Shown piece after piece: positions 7,850 to 17,415 of a stretch of 64,000 nucleotides of DNA (positions are counted from its first letter, which is position 1; each line of letters opens with the position of its first letter). The stretch spans positions 47,895 through 111,894 of the forward strand of contig JAFQPO010000004.1 in NCBI GenBank assembly GCA_017411715.1, written 5' to 3'. The DNA comes from Bacilli bacterium. GTDB taxonomy: Bacteria; Bacillota_I; Bacilli_A; ML615J-28; CAG-313. The translations under genes and the position numbers were made by a program. Under the pieces are notes generated by a model that was not told the origin of the DNA, did no database searches, and worked only from the letters and a program-made list of their open reading frames with translations.

Positions 7850-8725
7850 ATGAAAAAATTCAACCACATTTATGTTGAAATTACTAATGTTTGTAATTTA
7901 TCTTGTCCTTTTTGTATACAAAATAAAAGGGAGGCAAAATTCTTAAACAAATTAGAATTTGAACATATCATCAAAAATATTAAGCCTTTTACTAATTGTA
8001 TTTATCTACATGTTTTAGGTGAACCTTTGTTACATCCATCATTTACTGATTTTGTGATGATTGCTGATCAATATGGAATGAAAGTGAAATTGACAACTAA
8101 TGGGGTACTACTTGATAATTATGTAGACTTTATATCTCATAGTGAAAATATTATTAGACTTAATATTTCATTACAATCATTAATTAATTTTAATGCTGCT
8201 GAACAAGATAAATATTTGGTTAATATTATTGACTTAATCAATAAATCAAAAGATAATCCTAATTTATATATTTCACTAAGACTATGGAATAATAAAAAAG
8301 AATTAACTCAAAAAGAAAAAGACTTAATAAATAAGATTATGGATATTATTAATCATAATTATAGTGATACTTTTGATGGGGTAAAGGTTAAAGATCACGT
8401 TTATCTATCGGTCGAAGATGAATTTATATGGCCAAGTTTAGATAATTTGGCAAATGAAGAAAAATCAGTTTGTTTAGGTGGTAAAACTCATTTAGGAATA
8501 TTATCTAATGGAAATGTTGTTTTGTGTTGCTTAGACTCTTTAGGTGATACAAAAATTGGAAATATTTTTGAAAACAGCTTTGAAGATATAATTAATAATG
8601 AAGTTTTTAAAACAATTAGAGATAACTTAGCGAACAAAAAATATTATTTTGAATTATGTAAAAAATGTACATATCGAAATCGATTTTTAAAGAAAGGAGA
8701 CTTAATGAATGAAGCTGAAAGTTGA
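7850..8725 (+). CDS. Radical SAM/SPASM-type protein
   Basis: 291 residues. The radical SAM cluster motif CX3CX2C is Cys15, Cys19 and Cys22 (NVCNLSCPFC), binding a 4Fe-4S cluster and S-adenosylmethionine. 'HVLGEPLLHP' and 'LTTNGVLL' match the GGEP and substrate regions of the fold. The C-terminus has a shortened SPASM-like half: 'VCLGGKTHLGILSNGNVVLCC', then 'GNIFENSFEDI' and 'CKKCTYRN', giving ligands for an auxiliary cluster. The start has GGTGATTAG upstream. It overlaps the LytTR gene by 17 bp. SPASM proteins often modify peptides or act as anaerobic maturases; no precursor peptide was found next to it, so the substrate is unknown. Confidence 0.8.
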   Translation: MKKFNHIYVEITNVCNLSCPFCIQNKREAKFLNKLEFEHIIKNIKPFTNCIYLHVLGEPLLHPSFTDFVMIADQYGMKVKLTTNGVLLDNYVDFISHSENIIRLNISLQSLINFNAAEQDKYLVNIIDLINKSKDNPNLYISLRLWNNKKELTQKEKDLINKIMDIINHNYSDTFDGVKVKDHVYLSVEDEFIWPSLDNLANEEKSVCLGGKTHLGILSNGNVVLCCLDSLGDTKIGNIFENSFEDIINNEVFKTIRDNLANKKYYFELCKKCTYRNRFLKKGDLMNEAES

Positions 8726-9158
8726 AGAATGTAAAGAGTTATCAGAAGTAGAAATAATAATTAAGTGTCCTGAAAAGAATACACATATTGATCAGTTAGT
8801 TGCGGCGATTAATACACATTTTACAAATCTACTTGGTAAACGTGATGGAGAAAATATTATTATAAATTTAGAAAATATTTATTATTTTGAAGCTGTTGAG
8901 AATAGAGTATACGCGTATGAAGCTGAAAGTGTTTATGAAGTACCATATAAAATACAAGAATTAGTTGACTCATTAGGTTCAACATCATTCTTACAATCGT
9001 CTAGAACAATGATTTTAAACATTAGTAAAGTTTCAAAAATTAAATCATTAGTTAATGGTCGTATTATGGCAGAACTAGATAATGGTGAAAAGACAATTAT
9101 CACGAGAGTTTATGCTCAAGACCTTAAAAAACGTATTAAACAGGAGGTGAAGAAATGA
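8709..9158 (+). CDS. LytTR-type DNA-binding regulator
   Basis: 149 residues. After a short N-terminal segment, residues about 45-145 form a LytTR domain: 'IINLENIYYFEAVENRVYAY', 'FLQSSRTMILNISKVSKI' and 'LDNGEKTIITRVYAQDLKKRI'. There is no receiver domain, so it is the stand-alone LytTR type usually paired with a DUF3021 membrane protein, which is exactly the next gene. AAAGGAG lies 9 bp upstream of the ATG. Such pairs act as membrane-coupled autoregulators in Bacillota; the targets here are not visible. Probably co-transcribed with the radical SAM gene. Confidence 0.8.
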   Translation: MKLKVEECKELSEVEIIIKCPEKNTHIDQLVAAINTHFTNLLGKRDGENIIINLENIYYFEAVENRVYAYEAESVYEVPYKIQELVDSLGSTSFLQSSRTMILNISKVSKIKSLVNGRIMAELDNGEKTIITRVYAQDLKKRIKQEVKK

Positions 9159-9649
9159 ACAAATTCTTAAATAAAGTATTTAAAATCTGTAAAAGTATGT
9201 TACTTACTTTTTTGATTGTTTTACCTATTACAATGTTTGTTTATGTTATAGTTGAACATTTCATATTCGAACAAAATGCTGTTCATTTCTCTTATCTATT
9301 CTATATTACGTTAATTGCGGCTGTATTTAGTGTGATACTAAATTTATTTTACCGAATTAATAGAATTAACAGCTTAGTTCAAATTATTATTACATATTTT
9401 TTAATTGTTATAATGATGTATTCAATAGGTCTTATTAGTGGATGGTATAATGAAAGATTAGCTGCTTATATACTATATGGGTTATTATTCAATTTTATAG
9501 GCGTTTCAGTAATTGCGACAATCGTATTATTGACAAGACACTTACAATTTAAGAAACTTAATAGTGATTTAGAAAAATATAAAGAACAGTTGTATAATGT
9601 TTCATTTAAAGAAGATAATAAGGAGGAAGCTAATGATGAAGAAAATTAG
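9155..9649 (+). CDS. DUF3021 membrane protein, partner of LytTR regulator
   Basis: 164 residues with four membrane helices (about 14-36, 47-65, 75-98 and 104-128) followed by a cytoplasmic tail that may be helical. The layout matches DUF3021 proteins, which are almost always next to LytTR regulators and are thought to restrain them. The ATG overlaps the LytTR stop by 4 bp (ATGA) with AGGAGGTGA just upstream, so translation is coupled. Role as an anti-activator is inferred from the family. Confidence 0.75.
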   Translation: MNKFLNKVFKICKSMLLTFLIVLPITMFVYVIVEHFIFEQNAVHFSYLFYITLIAAVFSVILNLFYRINRINSLVQIIITYFLIVIMMYSIGLISGWYNERLAAYILYGLLFNFIGVSVIATIVLLTRHLQFKKLNSDLEKYKEQLYNVSFKEDNKEEANDEEN

Positions 9650-10214
9650 TAAATTATTCCTTGTTATTGTATGTATTGTATTGTTGCTAACTCATTCAAA
9701 TGTAGTTTATGCAGATGAGTATAATCTACCAGATATTGATAATTTTACATTTGAAATCATACCTAAAATTCGCGGTAAAGAAACTGAAGTTGATATCAAA
9801 TGGCAAACAAGTAAAGAAATTGTACTTGCGGAATTTGATGTTATCATGATGATTGATGGTGTTGAAACAACAGAACAACCTTTTGCGTGGCCTAATAAAG
9901 ATAATTCAAATTGTGAAATATGGAAAATAAATGAAGAAATCGATGGTGTTTACTATCATCATGTTAGATTTGATATCTTAAGTGGTAAAGTAGGAACATG
10001 TCGTGTACAATTTAACTATCAAATCCATGAAAGCCATGAACATTCATATAATTTATATTTTACATCAGGTAATGCGAATATTAATAATCTACAATATAAT
10101 ACTAAAAATATTATTTTAGTTACAACATTTGTCACAATCGGGGCAATTGCTGCGACATATGCAATCATACTAGTTAGTGAAAGAAGTAAGTCTGATTCAG
10201 AAAGTTCTAAGTAA
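9633..10214 (+). CDS. Secreted or membrane-anchored protein of unknown function
   Basis: 193 residues. The ATG pair at 9633/9636 follows AGGAGG; an in-frame ATG at 9597 lies inside the DUF3021 gene without a ribosome-binding site. A signal peptide (about residues 1-30, ending 'VVYADE') leads to a roughly 130-residue outer domain with alternating hydrophobic residues, suggesting a beta sandwich, then a C-terminal membrane helix (about 160-185) and a charged tail. It overlaps the DUF3021 gene by 17 bp, so it is part of that operon and could be the surface target or sensor of the LytTR pair. I do not recognise the family. Confidence 0.65.
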   Translation: MMKKISKLFLVIVCIVLLLTHSNVVYADEYNLPDIDNFTFEIIPKIRGKETEVDIKWQTSKEIVLAEFDVIMMIDGVETTEQPFAWPNKDNSNCEIWKINEEIDGVYYHHVRFDILSGKVGTCRVQFNYQIHESHEHSYNLYFTSGNANINNLQYNTKNIILVTTFVTIGAIAATYAIILVSERSKSDSESSK

Positions 10215-10226
10215 AGGGGTGATTAA

Positions 10227-12224
10227 ATGATATATGGTGCTTATCATGAAGAGTATCATTTGATAAAAGTTATTGCACCCAGCAATAATCAAATTGATTT
10301 TCATAATGTTTTACTTATATGTGATAACACAGTTGTTGATAAACTACAATTAATTGATGATAGTTTTTATGCGAATGAACATCATATGTTTTTTGAAACT
10401 AATCATTTAATAAACTTTCAAAAAGACTATTACATTAAAGTAAATGATAATTTTTTTTGCCATTTAAATGTTGGAAAAGTAATTAGAAGTAAAAAGCTAG
10501 AAAAAGAATATCGTTATGATGGTTTCCTAGGCATTGACTATCATCAAGAACATACTGAATTTAATGTGTGGTCGCCAGTAGCAAAAGAGATTAAGCTAGT
10601 TTTACTTAAAGGTAATGAAATTGTAGATACTTATTCCTTATTATATAAGGACAAAGGGCTTTGGAATGTTAGCATATCAGGTGATTTAGAGGGGTATGGA
10701 TATTATTATTTAATTAGAATCAATGAAGAGTTTATTAAGACTTTAGATCCATATGCGGTATCATCAAATGCCAATAGTACACATAACTTTATTGTAAATA
10801 TTAATAAGAATAATGAAATGATGCCATTTGATAGTCCTTTATTACAAGATGCTTTAATATATGAGCTTCATATAAAAGATTTTACTTATCACGTTGATAG
10901 AAGTTTAAGTGAATATTTAAAAATGGCAAGATGTAGTAAAATTTATGAACATTTGAAAAAGATGAATGTTACTCATCTTCAACTTCAACCACTAAATTCA
11001 TTCGATGATGTTGATGAAAATAAAAAAGATAAGATGTATAATTGGGGATACAATCCTAGGGAATATAATGTTCCTAGTGGCTGGTATGCAAGTAGACCTA
11101 ATGATTGTTATAACCGTATTGAAGAGTTTAGAGAAATGATAAATGCTATTCATAAAGAAGGATTTGGTGTAATATTGGATGTTGTGTATAATCACGTCTT
11201 TGATATTGATACTTTCTCACTTGCTTATTTAGCACCGGGATACTTTTTTAGGACCGATAATCAAGGCTTTTTAACAAATGCATCATGGTGTGGAAATGAT
11301 TTTGCTAGTGAAAAATATATGGCTCGTAAGTTTATTATTGATTCTCTTAAACATTGGGTTATAAATTATAATATTGATGGCTTTCGTTTTGACTTAATGG
11401 GCTTAATTGACAAACAAACAATAGAAGAAGCTTATTTGGAAATAAGCAAGATTAAACCTAATATAATATTCTATGGTGAAGGATGGAATATGCAATCAGG
11501 TATTAGTCTAAATGAATGTGCAAACTTGATGAATGCAAAAAAGATTTCAAAAGTTGGTTTTTTCAATGATTATTTTAGAAACATTATCCGTGGTGAAGAA
11601 AATAGATTTAATGTTGGTTTTATTCAAAATAATAATCAAAAGATAAATGATTTTGAAAATGTTTTAAATGGATCTTTAAACATGTTTAACTCGCATTTAC
11701 AATCAATTAATTATATTGAATGTCATGATAATAAAACTCTTGCTGATTATTTAGACTTTTTAAATGATACGAATAAGTACAATGCGGTTAAAATAGATTT
11801 TTGTATTTTACTACTAGCTAAAGGAATACCTTTAATGCATATGGGACAAGAAGTTTTAGCATCTAAAAATGGTTTAGATAATACTTATAATGATAATACA
11901 GGAATCAATTGTTTTAATTATGATTTAATATCAAAATATCAAGATATGATTAGTTTGATAAGCAATCTAGTAAGTTTTAGAAGAAAATATAGTTTAAATG
12001 ATGATGTTAACCTATATTATGAATTTGAACGTCATGATGACTTTATTAAGTTTGAAAATAAAGAATTGTTATTTTATTTAAAGATTAATGATAATAATTT
12101 AATTGTTTCTTTTGATGAAAATACCACTATTGTATTTAGAAACGATATGATTGTTGATGAAGTAATAAAAGAACTTAACTTAGATAAATGTGGAATGTAT
12201 GTAGTAAAAAAACACGCTAATTAA
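10227..12224 (+). CDS. pulA: Type I pullulanase (GH13)
   Basis: 665 residues, no signal peptide, so cytoplasmic. An N-terminal domain (about 1-90) is followed by a CBM48-like domain ('TEFNVWSPVAKEIKLVL', about 108-190) and a GH13 barrel. The diagnostic pullulanase motif YNWGYNP is at about residue 271. Catalytic residues are the nucleophile Asp in GFRFDLMG (about 388), the acid/base Glu in FYGEGWN (about 418), and the stabilising Asp in ECHDN (about 501). It hydrolyses alpha-1,6 branches in glycogen or pullulan-type oligosaccharides. GGGGTGAT precedes the ATG. It lies 12 bp after the secreted protein gene and may share the operon, though its role is metabolic. A palindromic terminator follows. 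Confidence 0.9.
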   Translation: MIYGAYHEEYHLIKVIAPSNNQIDFHNVLLICDNTVVDKLQLIDDSFYANEHHMFFETNHLINFQKDYYIKVNDNFFCHLNVGKVIRSKKLEKEYRYDGFLGIDYHQEHTEFNVWSPVAKEIKLVLLKGNEIVDTYSLLYKDKGLWNVSISGDLEGYGYYYLIRINEEFIKTLDPYAVSSNANSTHNFIVNINKNNEMMPFDSPLLQDALIYELHIKDFTYHVDRSLSEYLKMARCSKIYEHLKKMNVTHLQLQPLNSFDDVDENKKDKMYNWGYNPREYNVPSGWYASRPNDCYNRIEEFREMINAIHKEGFGVILDVVYNHVFDIDTFSLAYLAPGYFFRTDNQGFLTNASWCGNDFASEKYMARKFIIDSLKHWVINYNIDGFRFDLMGLIDKQTIEEAYLEISKIKPNIIFYGEGWNMQSGISLNECANLMNAKKISKVGFFNDYFRNIIRGEENRFNVGFIQNNNQKINDFENVLNGSLNMFNSHLQSINYIECHDNKTLADYLDFLNDTNKYNAVKIDFCILLLAKGIPLMHMGQEVLASKNGLDNTYNDNTGINCFNYDLISKYQDMISLISNLVSFRRKYSLNDDVNLYYEFERHDDFIKFENKELLFYLKINDNNLIVSFDENTTIVFRNDMIVDEVIKELNLDKCGMYVVKKHAN

Positions 12225-12238
12225 TTAGCGTGTTTTAT
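12211..12238. terminator. Bidirectional terminator between pulA and the ABC operon
   Basis: A perfect 24-bp palindrome (12211-12234) with A-run before and TTTT after. It lies between the convergent pulA (+) and ABC transporter (-) genes and overlaps the pulA stop. Confidence 0.7.
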
Positions 12239-12239
12239 G

Positions 12240-14756
12240 TTATAAAGCATCTCTTTCACTGATTACGTCAATAATCTTTTGAGACATAATCTTATAAAGA
12301 GGAATGAAGATAGCTGCACCTGTCATAATTATTAAGAAAATAATTAAGAAAATAGGTGAGCGATAAGTCATCATATACATAGATAATCTAATTATACCTA
12401 AATCATCCATAATATTTTGATTGAATATATTTAGAATAAAGTTACTTGCGATAAGAGATAATCCCCATGCTACTATACTAACAATAGCAGTTTGGAAAAT
12501 AAAGATAAATGAAACCTTAGAACCACTTAATCCGATAGAACGGAAGATACCAATTTCTTTCTTAGAATCTACAATTTCAATTGAAATGATAGTCCATAAA
12601 ATACCAATTGTGAATACCGCAAATACAAATAATCCTACTTTAGATAATAAGTCAATGAAAGGGTCAATTGTGTATGAATCAATATCTGCTTGATAAGCAA
12701 ACATATCAAGAATATATCCTGCACGATAAGCCTTTTTGAATTCTTTGTAGGCATCTTTTTCAACTTTTGGCATTTCAGCTACCATATACTCAGTGTCATT
12801 ATTAAATACATTAAACCATTCATTCATAACAGTTTCATGTAATTCGACAGTATCCTCAGTATTATTGATGCCACAAATTGTAAAAGTTTGATTTATTAGT
12901 TCATTACTTGAATTACTTACTGTTAGTGTTATTTCTGCACCACGAATGTAAGAATTAAAGTGATCAGATAATGATTTAATGTTAGCGATATCTAAAGTAA
13001 CATCTGGGAATAATTTTCTAGCAAGACTTAAAGGAATTACTATTTGATCACCGTTATTGGTAGAAGAACCTAATTTATAGTTTTTAGTGTTTTGTCCGCC
13101 ACCTGGTGTAGTAGTAGTAATAGCTCCTGAATATATTTCTTGTTTTTCTAGTGATAATTTATAAGTTTTAATATCTGATGTAACATTGCCGTGAGTTGCA
13201 TAAACATCCATATAATAATAATCTAAGTCTAATTCCGCAATTGGAACAGCTTTAACAGCTTTAAAGTACTCATATGGAAGATAGAATGCATTCATTGCTT
13301 TTAAGTCATTTGCGAAAGCATAATTTTGTTTAATGTTTAAATCAATTGCTTCATAATTGTTTTTTAAGTGATGCCAGTTGTTATAGTTTGTTTTAATGAT
13401 ACCAACTATTTTGAAATTATAGAATCCTTTGATGTTAATAAATTTATTAAGGTAATCTTCAATAGAATCAGCATTAGGGAAAATTCCAAAGTATGTTAAC
13501 ATGTCCGCAACATAATCAGTAATCATAATTTCTTTGACATCGTATATCATATCAAAATCTTCACTAGTATTAACAACCGGTGTTCTACCGGCTAGTAGAG
13601 TATAATTGTTTGTTTCATCGAATCTTACAATGTAGTTGATGATTCCAGTGAAGAAGTAGTCAGCACGACTAATAGCACTACCCACGATATTGATATTAGC
13701 TATTTGATATTGATGGATATTTAAACCATCTAAGTCTTTTTTAACTTGTGAATAAGAGTTATCATTTAGCGGAACACCAGAGTATTTATCGTAAACAGAA
13801 GTTTCAACAAAGTTATCTGGTAGCTCATATTTTTTAAGTACATCAGTGTATAAGTAATCAGCTCCGACTGAAGTGTAAACATTTTGTCTTATTTTATCAC
13901 CATTAAGTTCAATTGTGAAAGCAAGGAATGTTAAGCTTAGGGCACAAATTAAACTCATTAGAATAAAACGGAATTTCTTTTTCCACATATTCTTTAATGA
14001 TAGTTTGATGCTTATCTTTAGTGGAATATGGGCTTTTTTAAGTTCAAGTTTTTCTTGATTATAGACAAGTTCAACATTTTGATCGTTAATTGTATCACTA
14101 GCAACTTTACCATCAGCAAGTCTAATGATGCGGTCACCATATTTATAAGCAGATTCTTCATCGTGAGTAACGATAATGATTAATCGTTCTTGAGCAAGAT
14201 TTTTAAATAAATTAAAGATTGTTTCTCCAGTAGCGCTATCTAGGTTACCAGTCGGTTCATCCGCAATAATAACTTTTGGATTTTTGATTAGTGCTCTAGC
14301 AACCGCAATTCTTTGTCTTTGACCACCAGATAACTCATTAATCTTACGATTAGCAAGTCCTGATAGTTCAACTTTTTCAATTGTTTCTTCAACACGTTGT
14401 TTAATTTCTTTTTTAGGAACATTTTGTAATTCTAAAGGAAGACTGATATTTTCATAAAGATTTAAGTCTTTTAAGATGTTATATTCTTGGAAGACAAATC
14501 CTAGATAACTATTTAGGTAATTGTTTAAATCCTTTTTTGAAAAACTGCTTAATGCTCGGTCTTCTATATAAATATCACCATCATCAGCTTTATCTAAACC
14601 ACCTAATTGATTAAGAAGAGTTGATTTACCACATCCTGATGGGCCTAAAATAAAGATTAAACCTTTGTTTGGGAATTTGATATTAATATCTTTTAAGGCA
14701 TGCACGCGTTCGCCGCCTGATTGATAATATTTGTTAAGATTTTTAATTTCAATCAT
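12240..14756 (-). CDS. MacB-like ABC transporter, ATPase-permease fusion (second of pair)
   Basis: 838 residues. The N-terminal ATPase (about 1-225) has Walker A GPSGCGKST, Q-loop VFQE, signature LSGGQRQRIAVARAL, Walker B VIIADEP and H-loop VTHD. A membrane helix at about 265-285 leads to a roughly 400-residue extracytoplasmic domain, then three helices near the C-terminus (about 690-715, 740-765, 790-820), the FtsX/MacB permease layout. Fusions of this type export peptides or sense cell-wall antibiotics rather than import solutes. It is the last gene of a minus-strand operon with another fusion (11 bp gap) and a WG-repeat lipoprotein; I infer the two fusions form a heterodimer. Confidence 0.8.
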   Translation of the reverse strand: MIEIKNLNKYYQSGGERVHALKDINIKFPNKGLIFILGPSGCGKSTLLNQLGGLDKADDGDIYIEDRALSSFSKKDLNNYLNSYLGFVFQEYNILKDLNLYENISLPLELQNVPKKEIKQRVEETIEKVELSGLANRKINELSGGQRQRIAVARALIKNPKVIIADEPTGNLDSATGETIFNLFKNLAQERLIIIVTHDEESAYKYGDRIIRLADGKVASDTINDQNVELVYNQEKLELKKAHIPLKISIKLSLKNMWKKKFRFILMSLICALSLTFLAFTIELNGDKIRQNVYTSVGADYLYTDVLKKYELPDNFVETSVYDKYSGVPLNDNSYSQVKKDLDGLNIHQYQIANINIVGSAISRADYFFTGIINYIVRFDETNNYTLLAGRTPVVNTSEDFDMIYDVKEIMITDYVADMLTYFGIFPNADSIEDYLNKFINIKGFYNFKIVGIIKTNYNNWHHLKNNYEAIDLNIKQNYAFANDLKAMNAFYLPYEYFKAVKAVPIAELDLDYYYMDVYATHGNVTSDIKTYKLSLEKQEIYSGAITTTTPGGGQNTKNYKLGSSTNNGDQIVIPLSLARKLFPDVTLDIANIKSLSDHFNSYIRGAEITLTVSNSSNELINQTFTICGINNTEDTVELHETVMNEWFNVFNNDTEYMVAEMPKVEKDAYKEFKKAYRAGYILDMFAYQADIDSYTIDPFIDLLSKVGLFVFAVFTIGILWTIISIEIVDSKKEIGIFRSIGLSGSKVSFIFIFQTAIVSIVAWGLSLIASNFILNIFNQNIMDDLGIIRLSMYMMTYRSPIFLIIFLIIMTGAAIFIPLYKIMSQKIIDVISERDAL

Positions 14757-14767
14757 ACATACCCTCC

Positions 14768-17407
14768 CTAAATACTCTTAATAACGTCAACTGGACGTTT
14801 GCGCATTAAATTAATTAGTGGAACAACAATAGCAGAAGTAGGAATGATTGAGGCAAATAATGCAACAACTAAGCTACCTACTATTGATAATTTAATTACT
14901 TCTAAGTTAACCATTGACATCGCAGTAAATCTAGCATCAAGTACTTTTAAGAATGTAAATGTACCGATTGTCGCAATTATAAAGGCTGTAAGTCCAATGA
15001 AGATTACTTGGAAGAAATAGATTAAAGAAATTTTGAACCCACTCATACCTAAAGACATATAAATACCAATGTCGCGAGTAGAGTTTTTAATATTAATAAT
15101 AACAAAGTTAAAGATTAATAAGATACTGAATAAACCAAAGACGAAGAAGATACCAATAAATAACCATAAGTTGTCTTTAATGAAATTGTCAACAAGAAGA
15201 ATCTTTTGGAATGCAATGTTGTCAATTCTAATATTGTTATCAATTAAAGAACGATATAACAAGGCATTTTGTTTAATGGCATCATTACCGCCGGCTAGGT
15301 TATTAACTTTAAGAGTTAAGAAGTTACCATTACCACAACTATTAGAAAGATAACTTTTAAATAAGTTGTAGTTATTTTTTCTTGGCATAATAACAATCGG
15401 CTCTTCATCTTCAATAATTTGTGTAATTTTTGCTGTAATAGGTACGGGTACACGCGATACGCCGTTTAAATAAATGTTGGCTGAAGTTAGTTCTGTTTTA
15501 GTTTCACCAGTTGAAGTTAGAACTTCCATTTCAAATACACAGTTGCTGTATAGAGTTTCTAAATCTCCTTCAAGATTTAAAACCTTTTTAAGGAAACCGC
15601 TTGATAGTGCAATTTGTATTTGTTGTCCTTCAGCCGGTTTGACTGGTTCACAACTGATATTATTTTGAGAAATAGGATATCTATTTGTATTTTCATCTAT
15701 TTGGTCATAAGTTGTAACTTTGATATTTTCATAGAAACCTTCATTTTTAAGGAAGCTAAAAATGAAATCATCGTAAATATAATTGACATTATCTTCAACA
15801 TATAAGCCATGTAATGCATTATAGTTTGGTTGAGAAGGGTTGATTTCATAATTTTTTTCTGCTTTTTGAATGTTAGAAAGACGAGTTGCCTCAGCGCCCT
15901 CATCAAATACACCAAATATTCTTTTATAGTTTCCTTCTACCATAAAAATAGAGTTGTATAGAAGAAGATTATCTTTAAAAGATGCTAACTCATTAGAATC
16001 TTCAGTGTTAAGTGTATACATTAAATTAGAGAAATCTGTTCTAATAATACCTTTGATTATTAAAGGATTATTAAATCCTGGCATCGTAATTTCTTTGTTA
16101 ATTAAATCGGTATCTTTTTTAACGGCAGATCCAAAATAATTCTTGACAATTAAATTTTGAGCAACATAGTCAGTAATCGCAATATTTAATGTAGAACTTA
16201 TATTTGTGAATTGGTCCCATTCTCTAGAATACTGAGTTCTTGTAGAAATGTCATTATCAGTAAAGACATTACCATCCCAAATGTTTATTCTACCAATGCT
16301 ATTAGCATATATTTCATCATCATATAGAGAATTTTGGTCAATTGGAATTTCATATTCCATACCTTTAATAATAGTAATTTGTGGATTATTTAAAGCATAA
16401 TCTTTTTCTTGTTTATTAACTTCATAGAAGTAGAAAGCACTATGAGAAGTTATACCATGTGACGTATATTCTTTTTTGGTATTAAGAATATAGTTATTAT
16501 AATCAGCTTGGTATTTAGCATAAACAGAAGTAGTATCTGCAAGCCATAAGTTTATTACGACCCCCGCAAACATTAAAGAAACAGAGAATAGTAATATTAT
16601 AAAGATAAATCTTATTTTATTTCTTAAAGCACTCTTAAATGCTAAGTTTAAACTTGTTTTAACAGGTACTTTTACTCTTTCTAATTTAAGTGGAGTATCA
16701 GTAGGTAGCGTATCTAATGTATCACTAGTGATTTTACCATCTTTTAATTTAATGATACGATCTGCATATTCTTCAGCTAATAAGTCATTATGAGTAACAA
16801 TGATAATTAAATGTTCTTTTGATAATTCTTTTAGAAGATCCATTACCATTTTACTGTTGTTACTATCAAGATTACCAGTTGGTTCATCGGCGATAATAAC
16901 GCGAGGATTTTTAATTAAAGCACGAGCAATTGCGACTCTTTGTCTTTGCCCACCTGAAATCTCATTCATCATACGATTTTCAAGTCCTTTAAGACCTACT
17001 TTCTCAATTACTTCTAAAATTAGTTCATGTGATTTTTTAACATTTTGATGTTTTAATTCTAAGCTTAGGGCAATGTTATCATAGACAGAAAGCCCTTTTA
17101 ATACATTAAATTCTTGGAATACAAATCCAATATAGGTGTTACGATAGGTATTATAGTCTTTTGAGTTAAAGTCTTTAGTGTTTACATTATCAATAATTAG
17201 TTCTCCGGAATCATATTTATCAATCCCGCCAATAATATTTAGTAAAGTACTTTTCCCACTACCACTTTTCCCTAATATAAAATTCATCCCACTATCACCA
17301 AAACAAACATTAATGTCTTTTAAAGCGTGATATGTAAGATTTGGGTTGTCTTTTTTATTAGAACGACCCATATAATAATATTTATTAATGTTAACTAATT
17401 GTATCAT
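14768..17407 (-). CDS. MacB-like ABC transporter, ATPase-permease fusion (first of pair)
   Basis: 879 residues with the same architecture as its downstream neighbour. The ATPase (about 1-240) has Walker A GKSGSGKST, VFQEFNVL, signature ISGGQRQRVAIARAL, and DEPTGNLD. One helix at about 268-290 precedes a large outer domain, and three C-terminal helices (about 735-760, 785-810, 835-860) form the FtsX-type permease. Both ATPase sites look intact, so a heterodimer would have two active sites. GAGGGG precedes the ATG. It lies 8 bp after the WG lipoprotein gene. The outer domains of the two fusions are not obviously alike, in keeping with a heteromeric complex. Confidence 0.8.
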   Translation of the reverse strand: MIQLVNINKYYYMGRSNKKDNPNLTYHALKDINVCFGDSGMNFILGKSGSGKSTLLNIIGGIDKYDSGELIIDNVNTKDFNSKDYNTYRNTYIGFVFQEFNVLKGLSVYDNIALSLELKHQNVKKSHELILEVIEKVGLKGLENRMMNEISGGQRQRVAIARALIKNPRVIIADEPTGNLDSNNSKMVMDLLKELSKEHLIIIVTHNDLLAEEYADRIIKLKDGKITSDTLDTLPTDTPLKLERVKVPVKTSLNLAFKSALRNKIRFIFIILLFSVSLMFAGVVINLWLADTTSVYAKYQADYNNYILNTKKEYTSHGITSHSAFYFYEVNKQEKDYALNNPQITIIKGMEYEIPIDQNSLYDDEIYANSIGRINIWDGNVFTDNDISTRTQYSREWDQFTNISSTLNIAITDYVAQNLIVKNYFGSAVKKDTDLINKEITMPGFNNPLIIKGIIRTDFSNLMYTLNTEDSNELASFKDNLLLYNSIFMVEGNYKRIFGVFDEGAEATRLSNIQKAEKNYEINPSQPNYNALHGLYVEDNVNYIYDDFIFSFLKNEGFYENIKVTTYDQIDENTNRYPISQNNISCEPVKPAEGQQIQIALSSGFLKKVLNLEGDLETLYSNCVFEMEVLTSTGETKTELTSANIYLNGVSRVPVPITAKITQIIEDEEPIVIMPRKNNYNLFKSYLSNSCGNGNFLTLKVNNLAGGNDAIKQNALLYRSLIDNNIRIDNIAFQKILLVDNFIKDNLWLFIGIFFVFGLFSILLIFNFVIINIKNSTRDIGIYMSLGMSGFKISLIYFFQVIFIGLTAFIIATIGTFTFLKVLDARFTAMSMVNLEVIKLSIVGSLVVALFASIIPTSAIVVPLINLMRKRPVDVIKSI

Positions 17408-17415
17408 GGCCCCTC

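Noticed and set aside
12421..17048. Several plus-strand ORFs of 60-94 codons across the ABC operon
   Set aside because: All lie opposite the two minus-strand ATPase-permease genes, lack ribosome-binding sites and give no recognisable protein.
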